Below are positions 56,557 through 64,000 of a stretch of 64,000 bases of DNA, in pieces; position 1 is the first letter of the stretch, and every line of letters begins with the position of its first letter. The notes under the pieces are model-generated. The model did no database searches and was not told the origin of the DNA. It saw only the letters and a list, made by a program, of their open reading frames with translations. The position numbers and the translations under genes are program-made. Origin of the DNA: Isoetes taiwanensis (lineage: Eukaryota > Streptophyta > Lycopodiopsida > Isoetales > Isoetaceae); the NCBI GenBank assembly GCA_021234155.1, contig JAJEKV010000030.1, positions 6,941,890-7,005,889 of the forward strand, read 5' to 3'.

Positions 56557-59100
56557 CACAATGTGGCAAGAGATCGTCCACATCAAAGACATCATCAGGC
56601 AAATATGCCAAGACCTCACTGGACAGATTGCCCGGTCGAATACGCCATCCTGTTCCACAAATGCCTCGAATCATTCCTCGCGAAGCACGTACTCGGAGGA
56701 GGCAAGTTGCTGGGGCAAGTGGAACATTACATGGTCAGAAATGAGATACAGAATAGGCACTCCTGCACTCACACATCATTCTGTGGGTGTAGGAAGCAGA
56801 CATAGAGAGGATCACAAACGAGATCGTCGCCATCATATCAAGCACAACGGGGGCGCAAGACGAGGACAAGCTACGCAACATGGTCAAGCAGATCCACATA
56901 TGCAGGCCCTTCTGATGGCTATGCCATACCGTACAGGTACGTGTCCTTCCCGCTGCAGCCAAACAGCGAGGCACAGTTCCACGGCAGCAAACAAGGTGGA
57001 TGTACTTCAGGCCAACAGAAGAGTGCTCAAACTTCGTGCCCTATCACCCAGCAATCCTCCTGCTTTGGGGAGCGCACATGAACATCCAGGGAATCATGCA
57101 TGGAAGCTGGACATACTATGTCCTCAAGTACGCAACGAAGCTCGAGCCGCACGGCCACCGCTCGCCCACCGAAGTCGCGCTGGCATGCCTCCAAATACCA
57201 ACCATTATGGAGATTCCTCCCCGCCGTCCAGTGCCTCCTCACACGTGGCACCATGCCAACGCTCCACCCCATAGACCACTACGCAGCAAGGCACGCCAAT
57301 ATGGATGGCATAATATACGAGCAGTTTTGGCACTCATACATCGTCGAGCCAGCCATGTCCACAAAGCGAGCCACGTCCCACACGGCTCTAGGCCACAAGA
57401 TCATCCCCACAAACCAACCCGTACGCTTCATCGACTACCACCCCGTCCACCACACCGAAGAATTCTGCTACAACATACTCCTCGACAAAATCCCGTTCAG
57501 AGCAGAAGCCGAACTCCTCTCCCCAAACAACCACGCACAGTCCTACGGCCTGAATGCCAGCTCCGGCACTTGCTGTCGACCGAAGATGACATCCTCGCCC
57601 ACATCCAAGCATATGCCGAATACCACCTCCTTGAGAACGAGGAGCACAACAAATCGTCGATGCAATACTCCAAAACACCGCGTCGCTCAACACGCAGCAC
57701 AACTGACCAAACATCGATCAAGGAGACCAGCAACCGCATGCAAAGGACTAGCACAGGCCATCCAAACGTACCAGCCATCCCGCCGATGGACGCCATGCTG
57801 TCGTCTGAGCAAGCACACGTCTACGAAGCGACGATGAGAGAAGCGCACGTGTTCCACGTCATACCGGGCACGCCAGGATCTGGAAAGATTTACCTGACGA
57901 GACACATGATACAACACTTCATCAGCAACGGGAAAGTGGTGCTGGCCACTGCGACCTCCAGAATGGCCGCATCAAAGCTATGGAGAGGAGCGACCACTGC
58001 TCACTACCAAGTCGCAATCCCAGGTAAACGCAAACTCAAAACCTGAGCCGCGGTTCCTCAACTGCGCTAACACATAGCGCTCTCTCATTGTGGAGTAAAA
58101 AAGCAATGGCCGAACAAAATTAGGCACAAGGACGTAAGGCACCAATCATCGACAAGATGTCAATGCTCACGTTCGCCAATCTCAATATGATACTCAGGCA
58201 AATAGAAGAAGTGACGATGTAACCACCAAGCGAGTTCCTGTGAACACGAGCGATAATCCTCGTCGGCGACCATGCCCAGCTCCCTCCCATATGCAAGCAC
58301 AAAAAGAGGGACGCCAATAATGTGTGCAAGCTGTGCACCCTTGCCAACAGCCCCCACTTCGTGTAAGCAAAAAAGTACCACCTGATGCAGTCCATCCGGC
58401 ACTCCTCCGACCCAGAGTACGTAACCTTCCTCAATGCCATAAGAGAAAGGCCGCCGACCCAGAGCACGCGCAAATGCTGGGACCCCACATCATCGACAAA
58501 GAAGAAGCACTCGGCAAGATTGACCGTAACACCACGGTGTTGTGCACCTACCACGAGGACGTCCGACGTTACAACGCAATGGCCATGATCAAGATGTTCC
58601 CCAGCAACCGTGTCCATGAGATAAAAGTACATACCAATGCAACAACAGAAGATGGGATGAGCAGCTGGACCGACAATTTGGCATTCCACCAAATACCTTA
58701 CGTCGTCGTGGGATGCAAAGTCATAATCGTTACCAACATGGATATACCGGGAGAAATAGTCAACGTAATGATAGGAACAATCACGTACATAGAGACCGAC
58801 GAGCAAACGAGAGACAAGAAAGGCATCACGGTCCACATCGACGACTCCCTCCACCACATGCACATCAAGCGAACGCTGGCCGAGTACAGGCACCAGGGGC
58901 CCAAGACCATCTTCAAGAGAACGTTCCCGCTCGCGCTGGCGTATGCCATGACAGGCCACAAGAGTTAGAGCTCCACGATAGAAGGCAACACAATCATGGT
59001 CGTGAGAAGGGCAACACCACCTTTATATATGACAGAACAATACTATCTATTCCATGGCTTACCAAATTTGTTCAAGCTTCACTGGAAGTAGATCCTTGCC
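56557..59100 (+). pseudogene. Helitron Rep/helicase relic
   Basis: This is the rolling-circle transposase of a Helitron, split over all three frames. Helitron N-terminal region: VEYAILFHKCLESFLAKHVL, LLGQVEHYMVRNEIQNR. HUH nuclease motif LHSHIILWV is readable at 56,763-56,789 in a shifted frame. It continues YFRPTEECSNFVPYHPAILL and NIQGIMHGSWTYYVLKYATK (near 57,000-57,140). Pif1-like helicase: Walker A PGTPGSGKIYL near 57,873 (Ile where Thr/Ser is expected after Lys), Walker B-like AIILVGDHAQLPP near 58,250, LMQSIRHSSDPEY near 58,385, and C-terminal FPLALAYAMTGHKS (58,920-58,966), then a stop where the QGxT part is expected. Inactive. Confidence 0.88.
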
Positions 59101-59499
59101 AGATTGAATTCCCTTGGAAATCAATCCATCCCAGAACTCTGCATTTTTTTCGTTTTAGTTCCACCTGCGCCTCTCTTTCATTCAACCTTCTTGCCTCCCT
59201 CTAATTCAGCTGCCACCACCTCCTTCATGAAGGCTCCTGCCTTTGTGGCAAAACCACGTGGCACCCTCTCTATGGCAGGTGGTTTTGTCGGAAGCAAATC
59301 TGGCAGCTTGTTGATCTGATCCAAAACAGGCCATTGTCTCAGAGAACAATGTTGGTGGCACCCCGATATTCGGGTGCTCATCCTATCCTTTGATGGTTTT
59401 CTAACCATTAAGATTGATAGCACAATACATTTCTCCAATTGATCAATGTACAACTCGAAGAGTGTAGGAGATAATAGGCATCTCGCTCCTGTTGATCAT
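59101..59499. other. Spacer between Helitron relic and LTR
   Basis: No coding domain was recognised. The Helitron 3' terminus (short hairpin plus CTRR) could lie here but I could not fix it. Confidence 0.4.
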
Positions 59500-60136
59500 T
59501 GTTACGGCTTAACGCCGGCTCGGGGGAGTGGCTCAGGCATGGCACAAAGGGAACTAAGAACTCAATACTAGCAACTTATGGTAGATTAATTTCGCAATAT
59601 AACATATGGGTCTAGGTGGTAAGATTAATGAGTTAAATTAAATGTTCAAAGGTTTGCATTAAAATGTAGCATTGACATATCGATAACGGGTCGCGGACCC
59701 GTTCAAGAAAAATAACCTCGGCTCATATCGAGCTTCCTTGATCTATCCAAAAGGGCGAATCCGAGAGATAAAAGGCGAATCGACATATTTTAACACGAAT
59801 CTCCGTTATTAGGCAACACCTACCTTTTAGAATGATATTTCGATCAAAAGGGTCTTCACCGGAAATAGATAATCTAGCCTTATAAACAACAATCGCTTCC
59901 TTCTCTTATGATTTAGAAAATCCGGTTACGTGCTTAAGAACTCCCGCGCTTTATAGTAGCGCCCGAATGATCTGGTCCGCCATTAGTTGGAGTTCTTGGT
60001 TGTGCCTTAGCAACAAGTAACGAATCTTGTGCAAAGCCTAAGCCCGGTTGGGTGGTTAAATCTCCTAACGATCGGAGAGTGTTATTCAATTTACTGAGTT
60101 TGAGTTTTGTCTAGTAGTTTATTCATAATTGTATCA
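59500..60136 (+). repeat. 5' LTR of plus-strand Ty3/gypsy element (~637 bp)
   Basis: Bounded by TGTTACGGCTTAACGCC at 59,500 and TTGTATCA at 60,136, three bases before a canonical PBS. No second LTR is in the window, so the left boundary is inferred from the TG start and the spacing. Confidence 0.7.
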
Positions 60137-60139
60137 AGT

Positions 60140-60152
60140 TGGTATCAGAGCC
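60140..60152 (+). promoter_or_regulatory. Primer binding site, initiator tRNA-Met type
   Basis: TGGTATCAGAGCC follows the LTR end after AGT. It is the standard plant LTR-retrotransposon PBS. Confidence 0.95.
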
Positions 60153-60430
60153 TCCCGATCTTAGACCTGTAACAAATGGCTCATCGTTACAATATCTCTG
60201 AAGAGCAATACCAAAGTGAGGCTTTAAGAATCACGACTTTATCGCTTCTCTCGAGATAAGCGTTACCCTACCTACATCCCCTTAAGATTATCGATAAACT
60301 AGAGCAGATTGCTCTACTCTATGGCTTCCTTCCTAGTAATGCCCAGCCACCTCCCTTACCTAGAGATCCTCCACCTGCTCATCCATCACCACCTGAAAAT
60401 CCACCGCCAGATACTGGCAACCCAGATCCT
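60153..60430 (+). other. Leader and start of gag, frame uncertain
   Basis: An ATG at 60,177 opens MAHRYNISEEQYQSEALRIT but reaches a stop near 60,257. In the frame of the long gag-pol ORF, sequence from about 60,260 is open and Pro-rich (QPPPLPRDPPPAHPSPPENP), so gag probably starts upstream and a frameshift separates the two parts. Confidence 0.6.
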
Positions 60431-63304
60431 TTGATGACTGCTGAAACTGTTATGCCAACCAAGAGGAATAAGGCTCCTAAATGGTTGGAAAAAGTTGATT
60501 TGCCATACTTTACTGGCGGAGCGTCTGTTAAGCCAATGCAAGTAATAAGCTTCCTGGGGATATGGGAAAAGTTCTTCGAGAGAGTTAACGCGACCGAACA
60601 AGAGAAACTGCAAGCCATGGACACATATTTAGATGAACAAGCTCAAGTTTGGTGGCAAGGTCGCAGATTGATGCAGCCTGAAGTTAACTCATGGGCAGTT
60701 TTTCGCAGTGCATTTGAAGCCCATTATCTACCTGCAAACTATTACAGGATATTGCAAAAAGAATGGGATCTTGTTAAACAGGATGACGGAGAAACGGTGT
60801 CCGAATATTATATGAAATTTAGTCATCTAGGTTCACAGGTTAGGAACTTAGGTGAACACGAACTCTTAAGGAAGTTCGTGAATGGGTTGAGGGAAGACAT
60901 ATTTGCAGAGCTAGATCTTATTGAACCAGTCAACATGGAAGACGCAATTAAGAAAGCAGGAGCTGCAGAAAGAAAGTTGAACCCCAAGGCTCGTAAGTTG
61001 GTTATATGGGAAGGAGCGCCTTCTCGTGAACAGAAAAGGTCAAAACGAGAAAAATTTGAAAATAGAAGGGATAAGAAAAATAAAAGGGGTCGTGAAGAGC
61101 GTAAGACCAGGTTTAACGGGAGAAATGGAAAACGCTCTAATAACGGACAGAAGTCCAAACAGGAACAGAGTAAAGGGCCAAAGACTGGATGTTATAATTG
61201 TGGGGGTCCACATTATCAATCCAACTGTCCGAAGAATACAGCCCCGGCAGATAAAAATACAAAGAAAGTGCAGTTTAAAGAGCCGTCACCTAAAGAAAGG
61301 CAAGTTGCTCAATCCCACCATGTGGAAGATAGACCCGAAACTTCTAGGGAAGGAGAGGAAAGAAATAAAGGAAAGCTTGCAGCCATTGAACAGGAAAAAG
61401 GGAGATTGCAAATTGCATACCTAAAGAATTTGTCAGAAGGCGATACAGGGTCTTCAGAAGCATGGCTGTTTAAAATGAAGGGTTCAGTAAAAAGTCAAGA
61501 TGTGACTGTTTTACTTGATGATGGGTCAACACATGACTTTATCTCGCAGGACTTGGTGTATAAGTTAGGATTACCTATCTGTGATTTGCAAACAAAGATC
61601 ACGGTTGTTCAGGGATTGAAAGGCCCTAGGAACCAGTGTGACAAATATGTGGTAGCTCCCATTCAAATAGGGCAGTACTCTGAAGAAAGAGTCTTGATTA
61701 TGGCTCCTTTAGGAACCATGGACGTGATATTAGGAATTGGATGGCGAGAACAGTATGATGCCCGACCTAATTACAGGGAAAAGACAGTAACTATAATGGT
61801 TGAAGGGGAACCTTTGAAGTTGTGTACAGATTCCACATCTCAAGCAGAACCTCTACTGACATACGCTGAAACTAAGAAGTTAATACAGGGTGAAGCTGAA
61901 TCATACTTTATATACTTGAGAAATTCTGATCCGCCATCACAGGTGCCCCTCGAGTTGTACAGTTTTCTGAGACACTTCGACGATCTTTTCAAAGATGAGG
62001 AAACTTTAGATCTACCTCCTCATCGTCCAGAGGATCATGCTATACAGCTGCAAGAGAACGCTAAACCTCCAAACAGGGCGCCTTATAGAGTCAGCCATTT
62101 TGAGAAATTAGAGCTCGAGAAACAGATAGCAGAGATGTTAGAACGACAGCTAATACGACCAAGCTGTTCTCCTTTTGGCGCACCTGTTATTCTTATCAAA
62201 AAGAAAGATAAGGGATATAGAATGTGTGTGGATTATAGAGCTCTTAATAAGCTGCCTGTTAAAGATAAATTTCCAGTACCCAGGGCTGATGATTTATTTG
62301 ATGAATTACGAGGTGCCTGTATATTTAGCAAAATTGATTTGAAATCAGGATATCACCAGATCCGAATTAGGGAAGAAGACATTGGCAAAACGGCATTCAG
62401 AACAACCTTTGGTCACTATGAGTTTCGTGTAATGCCTTTTGGTCTGACCAATGCCCCGGCAACTTTCTGCCGCCTCATGGGAAGAGTTCTAGCACCTGTC
62501 TTAGGGAAAAGTGTTGTAGTCTTCTTTGATGACATACTTATATATAGTAGAACTATTGAGGAGCATAAGAAGCACCTTCAACAGGTTTTTGACCTTCTGA
62601 GGCAAAATAAGTTGTTTGTTAACGAGTCCAAAAGCAGGTTCTTTATGCAAGAAGTTGGATATTTAGGTCATATCATATCCAAAGAAGGCATACGGATGGA
62701 TCCTGAAAAGATTAGGGTTATTATTGATTGGCCTCGGCCTGAAAACCTCAAAGACTTACGATCTTTTGTACAGTTATGCAGTTACTATCGCAGATTTGTG
62801 AAGGATTTTGCAAAAATAACCCTTCCTCTTAGCAGGTTTTTAAAGAAAGATACTCCCTTTGTTTGGAATTCGGAAGCCGAAGAAGCTTTCCGAATTTTAA
62901 AAGAGAGTATGGCAACTGAACCAGTGTTAGTACTGCCTGACTGGAATAAGCCTTTTACAGTTTGCTCCGATGCAAGTGGAAATGCTATTGGTGCAGTACT
63001 GATGCAAGATGGACATCCATTAGCTTATGTCAGCCGAATGCTCAAACCCTTAGAGCAAAAGTATAGTACTTATGAAAAAGAATTGATTGCCTTAGTTCAT
63101 GCACTCAAAAAGTGGAGACATTATCTTATGGGATCTAAGTTTGTAGCTCGCTTTGATCAGCAAAGTTTGAAACATATACAAACGCAGGATATTATCAATG
63201 CGCGGCAATTAAAGCTCATTGATACTATAAAGGATTTTGAAGGGATGCAGCTTGAATATAAGCCCGAAGGAGAACCAAAGTTGCGATGCATTAAGCTCCG
63301 ATAA
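60431..63304 (+). CDS. Ty3/gypsy gag-pol polyprotein, gag through RNase H
   Basis: The longest open frame in the window (957 codons; 60,431 is a TTG, the first ATG is 60,434). Residues ~15-190: capsid-like gag (KWLEKVDLPYFTGGASVKPM, QAQVWWQGRRL, FEAHYLPANYYRILQKEWDL). ~195-250: basic Lys/Arg tract. ~253-265: zinc knuckle CYNCGGPHYQSNC. ~360-370: protease LLDDGSTHDFIS, with LGIGWREQ later as its second half. RT ~535-790: MCVDYRALNK, FSKIDLKSGYHQIRI, MPFGLTNAPATFCRLM, catalytic VVFFDDILIYS at ~698. RNase H ~840-925: CSDASGNAIGAVLM, YEKELIALVHALKKWRHYLM, ARFDQQSLKHI. All catalytic Asp/Glu seen are kept. The stop at 63,302 separates it from the integrase. Confidence 0.95.
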   Translation: MMTAETVMPTKRNKAPKWLEKVDLPYFTGGASVKPMQVISFLGIWEKFFERVNATEQEKLQAMDTYLDEQAQVWWQGRRLMQPEVNSWAVFRSAFEAHYLPANYYRILQKEWDLVKQDDGETVSEYYMKFSHLGSQVRNLGEHELLRKFVNGLREDIFAELDLIEPVNMEDAIKKAGAAERKLNPKARKLVIWEGAPSREQKRSKREKFENRRDKKNKRGREERKTRFNGRNGKRSNNGQKSKQEQSKGPKTGCYNCGGPHYQSNCPKNTAPADKNTKKVQFKEPSPKERQVAQSHHVEDRPETSREGEERNKGKLAAIEQEKGRLQIAYLKNLSEGDTGSSEAWLFKMKGSVKSQDVTVLLDDGSTHDFISQDLVYKLGLPICDLQTKITVVQGLKGPRNQCDKYVVAPIQIGQYSEERVLIMAPLGTMDVILGIGWREQYDARPNYREKTVTIMVEGEPLKLCTDSTSQAEPLLTYAETKKLIQGEAESYFIYLRNSDPPSQVPLELYSFLRHFDDLFKDEETLDLPPHRPEDHAIQLQENAKPPNRAPYRVSHFEKLELEKQIAEMLERQLIRPSCSPFGAPVILIKKKDKGYRMCVDYRALNKLPVKDKFPVPRADDLFDELRGACIFSKIDLKSGYHQIRIREEDIGKTAFRTTFGHYEFRVMPFGLTNAPATFCRLMGRVLAPVLGKSVVVFFDDILIYSRTIEEHKKHLQQVFDLLRQNKLFVNESKSRFFMQEVGYLGHIISKEGIRMDPEKIRVIIDWPRPENLKDLRSFVQLCSYYRRFVKDFAKITLPLSRFLKKDTPFVWNSEAEEAFRILKESMATEPVLVLPDWNKPFTVCSDASGNAIGAVLMQDGHPLAYVSRMLKPLEQKYSTYEKELIALVHALKKWRHYLMGSKFVARFDQQSLKHIQTQDIINARQLKLIDTIKDFEGMQLEYKPEGEPKLRCIKLR

Positions 63305-64000
63305 GTATTCAAGCTATATCTCAGAAAGCGTAATTTGTTGATTTGGAACCTATGAAAAAGAATATGTGAGCGATCCCTCCTTTGCTACTCCATATGCACA
63401 GTACAAAAGGATGGAAGAGATCCTTTGGCTGGAGTACAGATCCATAATGGGTTATTACTCTACCGAAATCGTACTTGTGTTACACAAGCATACAAAGTTG
63501 AAGGTTATACAGAATGTCATGAACCTCCATATTCTGGTCATAGAGGAATTCAAGCTACTTTAGCAACCGCTAAAAGACGTTTCTGGCCAAAGCTTGAAAG
63601 GGATGTAAGAAAATATATCAAGCATGTCTTATTTGTCAACAAGTAAAAGCTTCTAATCGGGTAAGCTTCGCCGGATTAGTACGACCTTTGCCTATTCCAA
63701 AAAACCATGGAAACATATTACCATGGACTTCATTCAAGGGTTACCAAAGACTATCCACAAGAATGATCAAATTTGGACAAGAGTAGACAAAGTTGTCTAA
63801 ACAGCTCATTTTATTCCTTGTAAATCTAGCATGACCGCCTGCTTAAGCAAGCAAGATTTTCTTAAAGGAAATATTTAAAGTCCATGGGATGCCGATGATA
63901 TCATAACAGAGATAGAGATCCCCTATTCTCAGAGCAAATTTTGGGGTGGACTTATGAAAAACTTAGGCACGCGACTCTAAAGTATTCCATCGCATACCAT
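63305..64000 (+). pseudogene. Ty3/gypsy integrase, frameshifted, continues past window
   Basis: Frame 63,425-63,646 carries the zinc-finger His pair (PYSGHRGIQATLATAKRRFW). The Cys pair ACLICQQVK is readable from 63,622 in another frame, so a one-base shift lies between. Then KHITMDFIQGLPKTIHKND carries the first catalytic Asp (near 63,725), and VDKVV-stop-TAHFIPC follows near 63,790. Several further stops occur to the window end. It is the integrase of the element starting at 59,500, inactive in this copy. Confidence 0.88.

Overview
The window looks like plant nuclear DNA made almost entirely of nested and decayed transposable elements. I see no ordinary single-copy host gene I can name. The plant call rests on the element types: plant-style Ty3/gypsy elements (one group with an integrase chromodomain and a PBS complementary to initiator tRNA-Met, reading TGGTATCAGAGC), a Ty1/copia RT fragment, two LINE families, a Helitron Rep/helicase, a PIF/Harbinger transposase and a CACTA-like element. 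The species cannot be read from this; a large repeat-rich land-plant or streptophyte genome, possibly seed-free, is a weak guess.

Layout 1-32,560: a four-level nest. (1) The oldest layer is a minus-strand Ty3/gypsy element ('element G'): truncated 5' LTR and PBS at 32,161-32,560, gag, protease, RT/RNase H and integrase down to 26,234, then a long additional ORF (aORF) downstream of integrase (25,369-21,255). A 393-bp tandem array (21,925-24,415) splits the aORF. (2) A plus-strand chromovirus inserted into that aORF; its integrase C-terminus, chromodomain, PPT and 3' LTR are at 18,773-21,254. (3) A plus-strand copy of the element G family inserted into the chromovirus integrase; it covers 1-2,506 and 13,993-18,772. 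(4) An 11,486-bp CACTA-like element (2,507-13,992) with 31-bp TIRs and a 3-bp TSD inserted into the RT gene of that copy. It carries an (AG)n tract, a 19-bp minisatellite and ~800-bp tandem repeats, and no transposase was recognised.

Layout 32,560-47,775: LINE remnants. A 5'-truncated LINE with a TTCC/TTTC-rich tail (32,560-33,661) is followed by a second-family LINE (34,263-37,570) with a mutated RT active site (YAND), an internal 542-bp MITE and a (CTAT)n tail. Then come AT-rich sequence and a PIF/Harbinger transposase relic (41,760-42,620). A longer LINE of the second family has a Cys-rich small ORF, 5' monomer repeats, a coiled-coil ORF1 and an APE-type endonuclease; a chromovirus LTR cuts it at 47,775.

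Layout 47,775-64,000: a minus-strand chromovirus LTR with integrase/chromodomain remnants (47,775-50,915), a Ty1/copia RT fragment (52,265-53,007), four ~210-bp hairpin repeats (54,100-54,835), a second, different minus-strand LTR with PBS (55,026-56,547), a frameshifted Helitron Rep-helicase relic (56,557-59,100), and the 5' LTR, leader and a long open gag-pol frame of a plus-strand Ty3/gypsy element (59,500-64,000) that decays in the integrase.

The genes do not form a host pathway: each belongs to its own mobile element. The items most worth following are the CACTA-like satellite carrier, the long coiled-coil aORF, the tRNA-like 393-bp array and the tandem hairpin leader repeats.
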